A stretch of 64,000 nt of DNA, taken from positions 46,472,135 to 46,536,134 of the forward strand of contig JAWZYU010000010.1 of NCBI GenBank assembly GCA_038380435.1, in the 5' to 3' direction. Shown one piece after another: positions 34,448 through 45,688 of this stretch. The position numbers were made by a program, and so were the translations under genes. Within the stretch, counting starts at the first letter, position 1, and each line of letters opens with the position of its first letter. The stretch is from Ryuthela nishihirai (lineage: Eukaryota > Arthropoda > Arachnida > Araneae > Heptathelidae). The notes beneath the pieces were generated by a model. That model saw nothing but the letters and a program-made list of their open reading frames with translations. It ran no database searches and was not told where the DNA came from.

Positions 34448-34559
34448 CATTGAATCAACAGTACATGTACATTACTTCATTGAATCAACTGGTACATTGC
34501 AAAAAGCAATGTACAAGTTGATTCAATGAAGTAATGTACATGTGCTGTTGATTCAATGA
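34448..34559. repeat. 112-bp palindrome with about 53-bp arms
   Basis: Arms at 34448-34500 and 34506-34559 (CATTGAATCAACAG...GTACATTGC) are nearly exact complements around a 5-bp loop. Each arm also contains CATTGAATCAAC twice as a direct repeat. Confidence 0.9.
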
Positions 34560-34649
34560 TTTTAATCAACAGAATGATATTGTGCATTTTAATTTCGTGT
34601 TGACAAAAGATATGAGAAATATTAAATGAATTTAGTGAAATACAATTAC

Positions 34650-34847
34650 TTAGGCTGAGATCGCATTTCGCTTCGCAAGGATCTTCGCAACGGAGGTGGA
34701 TAGGACTGAAGTGCTGATCTCCCACACATCTTGAGAAAATAGCAGATCCATTGAAGCATTTGTAAAACGTCGCACAGTCGCTCGGATTGGGATAGAAGCC
34801 ATACGGATCTTGACAGACTGGTAGACCTGTAGTAGTTTCTGGGCAGT
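34650..34847 (-). CDS. Single CBM14 exon (7-Cys)
   Basis: A 198-bp exon of 66 codons, phase 1 at both ends. The acceptor is GCCTTTTCAG above 34847 and the donor is GTAATT at 34644-34649, weaker than the GTAAGT used by most exons here. It starts Asp-Cys-Pro after splicing to the giant exon. Residues 12-62 are a CBM14 with seven cysteines, ending CEDPCEAKC, then DLSL. The aromatic FYKC after the second Cys and the HF-P segment are typical of the family. It contributes one Cys at its start and one unpaired Cys at its end. The full exon is open in one frame, although an ATG-based open frame shows only its second half. Confidence 0.9.
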   Translation of the reverse strand, partial: TAQKLLQVYQSVKIRMASIPIRATVRRFTNASMDLLFSQDVWEISTSVLSTSVAKILAKRNAISA

Positions 34848-34919
34848 CTGAAAAGGCAACATAAATGCAATCATTTCCGTAGAGAACACGGAGAATAGGT
34901 TAAAACATATTTATATAAA

Positions 34920-35640
34920 CTGAATGGACAAATTATTATATACACGTAACGAATAACATGTTGTTCCACTTTTTGCCCTCACAACAGCAGCCAGACGTCT
35001 TAGTAAGGACTCAATGAGGTGTTGAAAACACGGAGGTGGTATAGCCACCCATGAAGCGAGGATCGCCTATCATAAGGCATCACAGCTACGTGTGTAGGGT
35101 GGGTGGGTTCAAACAGATCTTTCCAATTCGTCCCACAAATTCTCAACTGGGTTGAGGTCCAGCGATCGAGGGCGCCATTCGAGAATGATAAACTCACTTG
35201 AATGCTCCTGGAGCCAATTGGTCGTCACTCAGGAAGTATGTGGTGGGTGTTGTCCTATTGAAAGATGGCGTCATGGTGAGGAAAGAGATCATTATGAACG
35301 GGTGTACAAACTGATGATGTGTTACCAGTCCTCCGCACTCCAATTGCGATAAGCCTTTACAAACTGCAGCCTAATCTTTTGGTGCCCTGCAGTCAACGAG
35401 GGGAAACGATGTGGACATTGACTGCCATAGACTGTTTTTTCCATGGTACAATGGACAGTCTTTGTGCATAAGCTTGTGCATGCACCCTCATTCAATTTAG
35501 ATGTTATCTGCTCTAAGGTAGTCGTACGATTACTGGTAGCAGAGCACCGAACTCTCTGGAATCTCTTGTTCTTGTTCCTTGCCCTTCAGTTATTTGATAT
35601 TAAGATCTGCAAAAGCTCGGTCCCCCTAGTATGAAATAAT
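34920..35640 (-). pseudogene. Decayed Tc1-like transposase
   Basis: Minus-strand translation across frames shows remnants of a Tc1/mariner DDE transposase C-terminal half: DAIFQ followed by a stop and DN, then a segment matching the ILEWPPRSxDLNPVENLWDxLE type (here split by frameshifts, around 35110-35200). Several stops and shifts make it non-functional. It lies in the intron between the giant exon and exon 34650-34847. Confidence 0.65.
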
Positions 35641-35748
35641 GCAATTAAGAGCAATGAGTTTAAAGTATTTAACCTTTTAACGCCATCATACGAAAGAGAA
35701 AAAAAAGAACAAGTAATATATCATAATATAGAGATAAAATGCACTTAC

Positions 35749-38700
35749 CCAATGTTAGATCACACTTGGCAATGCATGGAGAATCACACACTTTCGTAGC
35801 AGCATTAAAATGCAACTGTCCAGGACAGGTACGTAGAAATCTGGTGCCTGAAACACATTCAAAGAAAGTTTTGCAGTCATCGGTGTTTGGATATAGGCCA
35901 TCTGCTTCGCATTCGGATGGGGGCATCGTTGTAGGATTTGAAGTTGATTCTGAAGATATATCTGGTGTGAAGGAATTGCTTGTAGCTGATGAAGTAGTTG
36001 TGCTGTCCGATATTGAAGAATTGGTTACTGGTGGAGCTGTGTTTTCTGAAGTGGTTGAAAATTGTGTTACTGGAGATTCTGTGCTAACTACTTCAGTTGG
36101 TATCTCTGTGCTTGTGTCCGTAATCGATACTTGTGGCGTAGTTTCTGCCGATGTCGAAGTAGAATCATATATGGTTTCAAGAGTGCTAACTTTTGTGGTT
36201 GAAGGCATAAAAGTTGGTTCACTGCTAGTTTCTGTAGTTACCGATACAACAGTTGCTTCACTATTATTCTCTATAGATGTAGGCGATTCTGTTTCTGAAG
36301 CAGTTCTGTAGCTTGTAGGTGATTCTGTTTCTGCAGTTGGGTATTTTGTGTTTACGGTAGTCATTGTTGCTTCACTAATATATTTTGTGGTTTTGTGAGA
36401 TGTGCTTATGGAAGACATTACTGTAGTTGGATTCCTTGTGCTTATGGGCGATGACACTGTTTCTCCACTAGAACTTATTGTAGTTGGATAGTCGGTACTT
36501 AAGGGAGTTTTTTCTGTTGTTGGGTGATTAGTACTTATGGAAGACGCAACTGATTCTTCGCTGGATCCTTCTGCAGTTGGAATTGTTGTGCTTGTGAAAG
36601 AGGTTCCTGTTTCTTCACTAGTAGCTGCTGTGCTTATAGAAGACGTTATTGTTTCTTCACTAGCTACATTTGTAGTTGGATTGCCAGTGCTTATGGAAGA
36701 CGTAACTGTTTCTACACTAGGTTCATATGTAGTTGGGTTACTAGTACTAATGGAAGACTTTACTGTTTCATCACTAATTCTTTCTGTACTAAAGGGACCA
36801 GTACTTGTGGATGATGCTACAGTTGGATGCTCTGTGCTTTCAGACCTTGACGTTCCTTCTGTAGTTGGATGTTCTGTACTTACAGGTATTGATGTTCCTT
36901 CACTGGATCCTTCTGTAGTAGGATGCTCTGTGCTTTCAGACCTTGACGTTCCTTCTGTAGTTGGATGCTCTGTACTTACAGGTATTGATGTTCCTTCACT
37001 GGATCCTTCTGTAGTAGGATGCTCTGTGCTTTCAGACCTTGACGTTCCTTCTGTAGTTGGATGCTCTGTGCTTACAGGTATTGATGTTCCTTCACTGGAT
37101 CCTTCTGTAGTAGGATGCTCTGTGCTTTCAGACCTTGACGTTCCTTCTGTAGTTGGATGCTCTGTACTTACAGGTATTGATGTTCCTTCACTGGATCCTT
37201 CTGTAGTAGGATGCTCTGTGCTTTCAGACCTTGACGTTCCTTCTGTAGTTGGATGCTCTGTACTTACAGGTATTGATGTTCCTTCACTGGATCCTTCTGT
37301 AGTAGGATGCTCTGTGCTTTCAGACCTTGACGTTCCTTCTGTAGTTGGATGCTCTGTACTTACAGGTATTGATGTTCCTTCACTGGATCCTTCTGTAGTA
37401 GGATGCTCTGTGCTTTCAGACCTTGACGTTCCTTCTGTAGTTGGATGTTCTGTACTTACAGGTATTGATGTTCCTTCACTGGATCCTTCTGTAGTAGGAT
37501 GCTCTGTGCTTTCAGACCTTGACGTTCCTTCTGTAGTTGGATGCTCTGTGCTTACAGGTATTGATGTTCCTTCACTGGATCCTTCTGTAGTAGGATGCTC
37601 TGTGCTTTCAGACCTTGACGTTCCTTCTGTAGTTGGATGCTCTGTACTTACAGGTATTGATGTTCCTTCACTGGATCCTTCTGTAGTAGGATGCTCTGTA
37701 CTTTCAGACCTTGACGTTCCTTCTGTAGTTGGATGCTCTGTGCTTACAGGTATTGATGTTCCTTCACTGGATCCTTCTGTAGTAGGATGCTCTGTGCTTT
37801 CAGACCTTGACGTTCCTTCTGTAGTTGGATGCTCTGTACTTACAGGTATTGATGTTCCTTCACTGGATCCTTCTGTAGTAGGATGCTCTGTGCTTTCAGA
37901 CCTTGACGTTCCTTCTGTAGTTGGATGCTCTGTGCTTACAGGTATTGATGTTCCTTCACTGGATCCTTCTGTAGTAGGATGCTCTGTGCTTTCAGACCTT
38001 GACGTTCCTTCTGTAGTTGGATGCTCTGTACTTACAGGTATTGATGTTCCTTCACTGGATCCTTCTGTAGTAGGATGCTCTGTACTTTCAGACCTTGACG
38101 TTCCTTCTGTAGTTGGATGCTCTGTGCTTACAGGTATTGATGTTCCTTCACTGGATCCTTCTGTAGTAGGATGCTCTGTACTTTCAGACCTTGACGTTCC
38201 TTCTGTAGTTGGATGCTCTGTGCTTACAGGTATTGATGTTCCTTCACTGGATCCTTCTGTAGTAGGATGCTCTGTGCTTTCAGACCTTGACGTTCCTTCT
38301 GTAGTTGGATGCTCTGTGCTTACAGGTATTGATGTTCCTTCACTGGATCCTTCTGTAGTAGGATGCTCTGTGCTTTCAGACCTTGACGTTCCTTCTGTAG
38401 TTGGATGTTCAGTGCTTAGGGGTATTGATGTTCCTTCACTAGATCCTTCTGTAGTAGGATGTTCTGTGCTTTCAGACGACGTTCCTTCTGTATTTGGATG
38501 CTCTGTGCTTACAGGTATTGATGTTCCTTCACTGGATCCTTCTGTAGTCCTCTTCGTGGCTTCGGTACTTGTGAACAAATCACATTGAACATTTTCTGCT
38601 AAATCACATGATTTGAGAAATACGTTAAAGAGTTGTCCACTAGGACATCGTTTGTTTACTGGAATTCCATTCTCGCAACGGAAATATCTGCTGCAATCAT

Positions 38701-41700
38701 TTGGATCAGGAAGCAGACAATTTTTACACTTGCATTCTGGTGGAAAAACTGTCGTTAAATACTCAGCAGTACTTTCTGAGTTTGGATATCTAGTACTTCC
38801 TGGAGTCAATGTGAATTCACTAGTATTCTTTTCAGATGGTTCGGTGCTTATTGTCATTGGCACACTACTATTATCTTCAGGTGGTTCTGTGCTAATTGTT
38901 GTTGGTTCACTACTATTCTTCTCAGGTGATTCTGTGCTTACTGTCGTTGGTTCACTGCTACTTTGCTCAGGTGGTACTGTGCTTACTGTCGTAGGTTCAC
39001 TACTACTCCCTTCAGGTGATTTTGTGATCACTGTCGTTGGTTCACTACTACTCCGCTCAGGTGCTTCTGTGATTACTGTTATTGGCTGACTGCTGTTCTC
39101 TTTCGGAGGTTCTGTGCTTATTGTAGTTGGTTCAGTACTACTTTCTTCAGGAGGTTTTGTGCTTACTGTCGTTGGTTCACTGCTATTCTCCTCAGGTGGT
39201 TCTGTGCTTACTGTCGTTGGTTCATTGCTACTCTGCTCAGGTGGTTCTGTGCTTACTGTCGTAGGTTCACTACTACTCTGTTCAGGTGATTTTGTGCTCA
39301 CTGTCATTGGTTCGCTACTATTTTGAGTGCTTGTTTGAATGGTTGATGTTTTCTGAGGATTTTTAGTAGTAATGGGAAGTTCTGTAGGCTCAGTACTGAT
39401 GAGTATATTGCATTCGACATTTTCTGCCAGATCGCAAGCTCTGAGTTTTATGTTAAACAGTTGTCCTTTAGGACATCTTTTATAAGTCGGAGTTCCATTC
39501 TGACATTGGAAATAACTGCTACAATCATTTGGATCAGGCAGCAGACAATTTTTACACTTGCATGGCGACAATGTAGTTTTTATTTGTTCAGTTGTACTTT
39601 CCGTAGCTGGATAACTGGTACTCGTAGTCGTTGTTTCACTGTTGGTTTCTGTCGTCAGTTCACTAGTACTCTTTTCAGGTGGTTCTGTGTTTATTGTTAC
39701 TGGCACACTACTATTCTCTTCAGGTGGTTCTGTGCTTATTGTTGGTTCAGTGCTAATCTGCTCAGGTGATTCTGTGCTAACTGTCGTTGGTTCATTGCTA
39801 CTCTGCTCAGGTGGTTCTGTGCTTACTGTCGTAGGTTCACTACTACTCTGTTCAGGTGATTTTGTGCTCACTGTCATTGGTTCCCTACTATTTTGAGTGC
39901 TTGTTTGAATGGTTGATGTTTTCTGAGGATTTTTAGTAGTAATGGGAAGTTCTGTAGGCTCAGTACTGATGAGTATATTGCATTCGACATTTTCTGCCAG
40001 ATCGCAAGCTCTGAGTTTTATGTTAAACAGTTGTCCTTTAGGACATCTTTTATAAGTCGGAGTTCCATTCTGACATTGGAAATAACTGCTACAATCATTT
40101 GGATCAGGCAGCAGACAATTTTTACACTTGCATGGCGACAATGTAGTTTTTATTTGTTCAGTTGTACTTTCCGTAGCTGGATAACTGGTACTCGTAGTCG
40201 TTGTTTCACTGTTGGTTTCTGTCGTCAGTTCACTAGTACTCTTTTCAGGTGGTTCTGTGTTTATTGTTACTGGCACACTACTATTCTCTTCAGGTGGTTC
40301 TGTGCTTATTGTTGGTTCAGTGCTAATCTGCTCAGGTGATTCTGTGCTTACTCTCGTTGGTTCACTGCTACTCTGCTCAGGTGGTTCTGTGCTCACTGTC
40401 GTTGGTTCACTGCTATTCTTCTCAGGTGGTTCTGTGCTTACTGTCGTAGGTTCACTACTACTCTCTTCAGGTGAATTTGTGCTCGCTGTCGTTGGTTCAC
40501 TACTACTCCGCTCAGGTACTTCTGTGATTACTGTTATTGGCTGACTGCTGTTCTCTTTGGGAGGTTCTGTGTTTATTGTAGTTGGTTCAGTACTACTTTC
40601 TTCAGGAGGTTTTGTGCTTACTGTCGTTGGTTCACTGCTATTCTCCTCAGGTGGTTCTGTGCTTACTGTCGTTGGTTCATTGCTACTCTGCTCAGGTGGT
40701 TCTGTGCTTACTGTCGTAGGTTCACTACTACTCTGTTCAGGTGATTTTGTGCTCACTGTCATTGGTTCGCTACTATTTTGAGTGCTTGTTTGAATGGTTG
40801 ATGTTTTCTGAGGATTTTTAGTAGTAATGGGAAGTTCTGTAGGCTCAGTACTGATGAGTATATTGCATTCGACATTTTCTGCCAGATCGCAAGCTCTGAG
40901 TTTTATGTTAAACAGTTGTCCTTTAGGACATCTTTTATAAGTCGGAGTTCCATTCTGACATTGGAAATAACTGCTACAATCATTTGGATCAGGCAGCAGA
41001 CAATTTTTACACTTGCATGGCGACAATGTAGTTTTTATTTGTTCAGTTGTACTTTCCGTAGCTGGATAACTGGTACTCGTAGTCGTTGTTTCACTGTTGG
41101 TTTCTGTCGTCAGTTCACTAGTACTCTTTTCAGGTGGTTCTGTGTTTATTGTTACTGGCACACTACTATTCTCTTCAGGTGGTTCTGTGCTTATTGTTGG
41201 TTCAGTGCTAATCTGCTCAGGTGATTCTGTGCTTACTCTCGTTGGTTCACTGCTACTCTGCTCAGGTGGTACTGTGCTTACTGTCGTTGGTTCACTGCTA
41301 CTCTGCTCAGGTGGTTCTGTGCTTACTGTCGTTGGTTCACTGCTACTCTGCTCAGGTGGTTCTGTGCTCACTGTTGTTGGTTCGCTACTATTTTGAGTGC
41401 TTGTTTGAATGGTTGATGTTGTTTTCTGTGGATTTTTAGTAGTAATGGGAAGTTCTGTAGACTCAGTACTGATGAGTATATTGCATTCGACATTTTCTGC
41501 CAGATCGCAAGCTCTGAGTTTTATGTTAAACAGTTGTCCTTTAGGACATCTTTTATAGGTCGGAGTTCCATTCTGACATTGGAAATAACTGCTACAATCA
41601 TTTGGATCAGGCAGCAGACAGTTTTTACACTTGCATGGCGACAATGTAGTTTTTATTTGTTCAGTTGTACTTTCCGTAGCTGGATAACTGGTACTCGTAG

Positions 41701-42534
41701 TCGTTGTTTCACTGCTGGTTTCTGTAGTGGAATGACTTGTCTGTTTAGTACTGTTTGTTGTGGGATTGTTGGTTATTACTGTTGTTTCCTGAGAAAAAGT
41801 ACCAATTTCAGTTGCTTCAGAAGTTAATGGTAAAAGAGTTGTTTTGAAAGTTAACACTTCGTGATCTGTTGAAATTTCTGTAGGTAGATCAGTATTAAAG
41901 GTAGTAATTTCTGTGTCCTTTGTATTTACTTCTGATACAGTGGTATTGAATATTGGATTGCCAGTAGTATCTGTAATTAGAGTTGGAACAGTGTATTTCG
42001 TTGTTGAGCTTTCTGGCTTGCTAGTTTCTGTCGCAATTGTAGTCTTTACTGTTGTACTTTCAGTATCTTCTGTAGCTGACGATGGAGAAGTATACTTCGC
42101 AGTTGAACTTTCTGTGTTGTCCGTTTCTGTTGCAATTGTAGTCTGTAGTCTTGTGCTTTTAGTAGCTTCTGTAGTTGACGGTGGAGCAGTTTGCTTAGTA
42201 GTTGAATTTTCTGTACTGTCTGCTTCTGTCACAATAGTAGTCCTTAACATTGTGTTATCGGTAGCTTCTGATGTTGATGGTAAAGAAGTAAGTTTTTCTG
42301 TTGGTAGAGTAAGAGTAATTCTTGCATCCTTGGTAAAATCTGTGATAGTTTCGGCGGTTTCAGTCGTTTGTAAATCAGAAGTCACAGAAATGGAAAATTT
42401 TTCATCTGTGGGAAATGTTCTTTCAGTGGGAGTGAAAGAGGAAGACTCGATGTGAACAGAGGTTTCTGTTGAAACTAAATCAGCAGTTGTTGAAGGGAAT
42501 AATACTGTGCTTGTGGAAACTGATGTTGAACATC
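35749..42534 (-). CDS. Giant 6.8-kb mucin exon with six CBM14 domains and a VNTR
   Basis: A single 6,786-bp exon of 2,262 codons, phase 1 at both ends. The acceptor is TTTTTGTAG above 42534 and the donor is GTAAGT at 35743-35748. It starts Gly-Cys-Ser. Residues 2-300 are Thr/Ser-rich with loose 30-residue repeats (TTIATET, STTKYT). Four almost identical 8-Cys CBM14 domains lie at residues 301-351, 507-557, 802-852 and 992-1042, and a divergent fifth lies at 1268-1318. Between them are Pro/Ser/Thr/Glu linkers of 15-residue units (STEPPEQSSSEPTTV). Residues about 1321-1903 are 18 copies of a 32-residue mucin repeat. A non-repetitive Ser/Thr region follows, and then a 7-Cys CBM14 at 2209-2258 ends in KCDLTLG. 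Such tracts are normally O-glycosylated and extended. The 683-residue opposite-strand open frame is a by-product of the repeats. Confidence 0.95.
36830..38575 (-). repeat. 96-bp coding VNTR, 18 copies
   Basis: A tandem array with an exact 96-bp period. The ggatcc-like hexamer recurs at 36905, 37001, 37097 and so on to 38441, and the last copy is at 38534 after a 3-bp deletion. Each unit encodes 32 residues, 15 of them Ser or Thr (TEGSSEGTSIPV, STEHPT, TEGTSRSESTEHPT). Units differ mainly by alternating single bases such as TGTACTTACA versus TGTGCTTACA, so homogenisation is recent. Confidence 0.96.
38582..41635 (-). repeat. Five CBM14-plus-linker cassettes inside the giant exon
   Basis: CBM14 blocks of 153 bp occur at 41483-41635, 40865-41017, 39980-40132, 39410-39562 and, more diverged, 38582-38734. 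Spacings between the first four are 618, 885 and 570 bp, all multiples of three. Those four are almost identical in DNA including flanks: the segment from the 3' linker through the domain to the start of the next linker repeats with only scattered single-base changes. This points to recent unequal exchange or gene conversion. Confidence 0.93.
38800..41395 (-). repeat. 45-bp Ser/Thr/Pro linker repeats
   Basis: Between the CBM14 cassettes the linkers consist of 45-bp units (15 residues, STEPPEQSSSEPTTV with variation) in blocks at about 38800-39330, 39650-39890, 40220-40780 and 41100-41395. Block length varies between cassettes in whole units, which explains the unequal cassette spacing. Confidence 0.9.
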
Positions 42535-42684
42535 CTACAAAAATGAAAATACAATTATCCGTACTAGTAATTAGTATATGTATTCTCGGTTAAAATTTTA
42601 AACACAATAAAAAATAAATTGTAAACTAAAATATCATTAATTAATTGTGGCGTAATTTTTTTTCTTCTAATCAAATTAAATTGA

Positions 42685-43026
42685 TTGTTTTAGCTCTGAG
42701 TAGCTATTGTTTTGCACATAATGGGCTAAATGTCCATTTTGCAATGACCCCCGAGGGCTCAGAGAACGTTGGATGAGACCCACTGGACAACGGTTAAGAG
42801 ACAGATGGAAGCGTCCTGTCAGTGCCATCCAGCGTATTCTTTAGCATGCACAGGGTAATGCTCTCCTGCACTCGTGGCCACAGCTTTACGTCCCATCAGA
42901 TGGATGGCACCTTTCCAAGCCCACCAAGTGAGCGGGAAAGTAGCTTTGCGGAGATAAATTTCAAGGCTGGCAATGTGGGACTCGAACCTTGTAATTGCAG
43001 ATTACGAGCCTGAGCCACCCCAGCCC
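42685..43026 (-). repeat. SINE family 1, slightly shortened
   Basis: Minus orientation, just upstream of the giant exon. The head end ACGAGCCTGAGCCACCCCAG (on plus) lacks the GCGCGCTACCGACT part. Confidence 0.78.
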
Positions 43027-43479
43027 AATCAAACTGAAATGTAAATAAAATATCGTTAACTGTGGCGAAATACTGCAGAAGTTTTACAGAAGAACTATTG
43101 AATTTTCTGATAAAAAGAAAGCTGCAGAAGTTACAGATATTATGCTGTACTAATTCTCAATGCACATATTGCTTTCTTACATATATGCGTAAATTACATT
43201 ATTTTTCTAAGAATTAATTAAATACGCTATACGCTATCGTACGTAAACTTTTCACATCAACATTTATATTGCATAAGTTTTATTTTATAATTGCCCTTTG
43301 AAAAAAATTATCATGTTTAAATTTATTCTGATATATCGAATCTGTATTCGGTGGTGGCAGGGGGATATTATTTTGAAAATATAATGTCTGCTGTTAGTTG
43401 GCAAAATAAAATAGTAAAATAAGTATTTAGAACATGAGAAGAAAACTTTGATGAAAGTACAGAGGTTTATCAAAATAAT
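43027..43479. other. Intron upstream of the giant exon
   Basis: AT-rich, nothing recognised. Possible left terminal sequence of the adjacent Tc1 relic (CAAAATAATGGAAACAC) near 43473. Confidence 0.5.
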
Positions 43480-44350
43480 GGAAACACATATTGTTTGTGG
43501 AGAACATTTTATTAATAAGCTGTAAGCCCCCCTCGGGTGTTCCGAACACTCAATTCGACTTGAAATAGACTTATACAAGTCATGCACATATGGTAAGGGA
43601 ATGTGAGACCATTCTCCTGTAAAATATGGTCAAACAGTGCCAGTGATACTGGAGGTGGAAAATATGTTCTTGCCTTCTGGCCTACCTTGCGCTCCAGATG
43701 TCCCACAAATGTTCAATAATATTGAAATCTTGAGAGTGAATAGGCCAGGTAGCTGCTGTACCTCATCCTCATACTCTGCAATCCATAACTTGACACGTTT
43801 CGCACAATGCATGGGTGCATTATCCGCTTGAAACAATGCCAGCAACATTGGGTGCAGGCGGTCTCCGAGAACGAATTCGTACGTTGCGGATGTGACACGG
43901 CCCTGCAGAATAACTAATGACCCTAAGGAATGCCATGATATGGCACCCCGCAGCATCAGGGATCGAGCTTCACAGTCGGAGTGGTACGTTTCTGTAGTTT
44001 TTCGCCAGACGTACACTACACCAGTGGTGGGAAACAATGTTTAATACGATTCATCAGACCAGATCACACGTTGCCAGTTTTTATGTGCTTTGCACCACCT
44101 TACACGTTTTTTTGCATTGATGTTAGTAATCAGAAGTTTGTGGATTGCAGCACGGCCATAAATGCCGGCACGATAAAGTTCCCGACGAACTGTTATGACG
44201 GAACCGGGATTATTCTGATTGGTGTTAACTCTACTGCTGTTTGCGGTGCCGTGGTCTTGTACTTCCGTTGTACAATCCATGCCAACGTTCGCCTATCCCT
44301 ATTTGACAACTTCGTATGGCGTTATCAGAGAGATATTGATTGTAATTAAG
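43480..44350 (-). pseudogene. Decayed Tc1-like transposase
   Basis: Minus strand. About 44041-44280 encodes VRRELYRAGIYGRAAIHK then AKKRVRWCKAHKNWQRVIWSDESY, typical of Tc1 transposases. About 43630-44037 continues in another frame with LMLRGAISWHSLGSLV, LQGRVTSATYEFVLGD, LHPM and DNAPMHCAKRVKLW. Frameshifts separate the parts and the N-terminal DNA-binding region is not complete. The WSDES and DNAP motifs correspond to catalytic Asp positions of the DDE family. Confidence 0.8.
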
Positions 44351-45137
44351 ACGCTTTGAAGCATTGGTGGATCATATGAAATATTCTTTTGATGGTTTAG
44401 TTTCATACTGATGAAGATAAGGATTAGCGTTAGTTGAATTTATTTTATATTTGTGTTTTTATTTATACTTTTGTAACAAATTAGTTAATTTATGAATTTT
44501 TGTTGCTAAATATTCTTTTGAACTCACGCTCAAGATTTCCTATTAAAAATTCATTACAATATCATAAACTTAAACCATCAGATTATATTTTAGCATAAAC
44601 AAATTTTTTAAATAAGACGGATGATTTCAAAATTTTTTAATGTAATTAGTAATTTTTTAAACTATTTTAGCTACACTGCCTTCTTATTTATTTATAAGTA
44701 CAAATCCGTCTAGGTGTATAGAAAACTAATTACCTAGACGGATTTGATACATCCCTTGACATTATTTGGTAAATGCGAAAACTTTTTTGCCTTTTCTATT
44801 TTTTAATTTTAATTTTTCATCTTGTAGTTTGCATTCAAAAAACTTTATTACAAATTATTTGTAATGTAATATTTTATAAACGTAAGTGGATTTAACTATT
44901 ATCACTGCTTAACAGATTGCAAAATTAGGAAAATCTTATACGATTATTATGTGGTCACAAAATAACATGCTTATAAGAAGATGCATTTGTTATTTTGGAT
45001 GTCACACGCTACTTCACCCCCCTCCCCCTCCCGCTTATGTTTGGTATGTGTGGACTGGGTTCGAATCCCAAAACAAAACTGGGTTCGAATCCCAAGTTTT
45101 TGGCATCCGCCATAAGCTACGAGATTAACGCTAATAA
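44351..45137. other. Intron, short features only
   Basis: It contains the inverted repeat at 44701-44746 and a doubled B-box-like GGGTTCGAATCCCA (about 45057 and 45081), perhaps a tRNA-derived scrap. Confidence 0.5.
44701..44746. repeat. Small inverted repeat, 15-bp arms
   Basis: CAAATCCGTCTAGGT at 44701-44715 and its complement at 44732-44746 with a 16-bp loop. Confidence 0.85.
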
Positions 45138-45536
45138 AGCTTGGGTTGTTTTACTTCTAAACAACGCTTTTTTTTTGCACATAATACGCTAAATAGCCAG
45201 ATGACGAATATCCCTGGGGCTTAGAGTATGGTAGGGGTAAGGCAGAACTCTAGTACTTTTGAAGCTTTTGAAGAATAGGAGACAAATTGAAACCTTCTGT
45301 TAAGGCCATCTGTGTGCTTTTTAAAACAGGGTATAATTCTTCTGAACATGGAATACGGATTAATGCCCCATTAGAAGGACGGCGGTCTTTCCAAGTTCAC
45401 CGTTGTTATTTTTTCTCACCTAGCACAGAGATATGCACAGAACAATAGAGAAAATCTGAACTGAGACAAATGGAGATTCGAATCTGCACACATCAGATTA
45501 CGAACCTGGACACACTGAACCAACTGTCAACCATTT
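45138..45536 (-). repeat. SINE family 1, diverged full copy
   Basis: Minus orientation, immediately 3' of exon 45689-46075. Confidence 0.72.
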
Positions 45537-45688
45537 ATATAAAAGAACCTAAGACATTCGTTTATGTAATATGTAAACGAGTCAGTTATTAAAAAGAGCA
45601 GTTATTGTAGATCAAGCAAACGCCAAAAGATCCAGTAGAATCAGACACCATTGTTTAAATCGGTCAATAATCTATTTAAATCACTCAC

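Noticed and set aside
36830..38575. CRISPR-like array
   Set aside because: Contiguous tandem repeats with no unique spacers, inside a coding exon of a eukaryotic gene.
36537..38588. 683-residue open frame on the plus strand with a GCSVLSDLDVPSVV repeat
   Set aside because: It is the antisense of the 96-bp VNTR. The period is a multiple of three, so a stop-free antisense frame arises automatically. The minus strand has CBM14 domains and splice sites.
38613..42455. Many plus-strand open frames (97-180 residues) over the giant exon
   Set aside because: Shadows of the Ser/Thr/Pro repeats on the minus strand. They repeat identically only because the cassettes do.
43630..44349. Plus-strand open frames opposite the Tc1 relic
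   Set aside because: The minus strand carries clear transposase motifs, so the plus frames are shadows.
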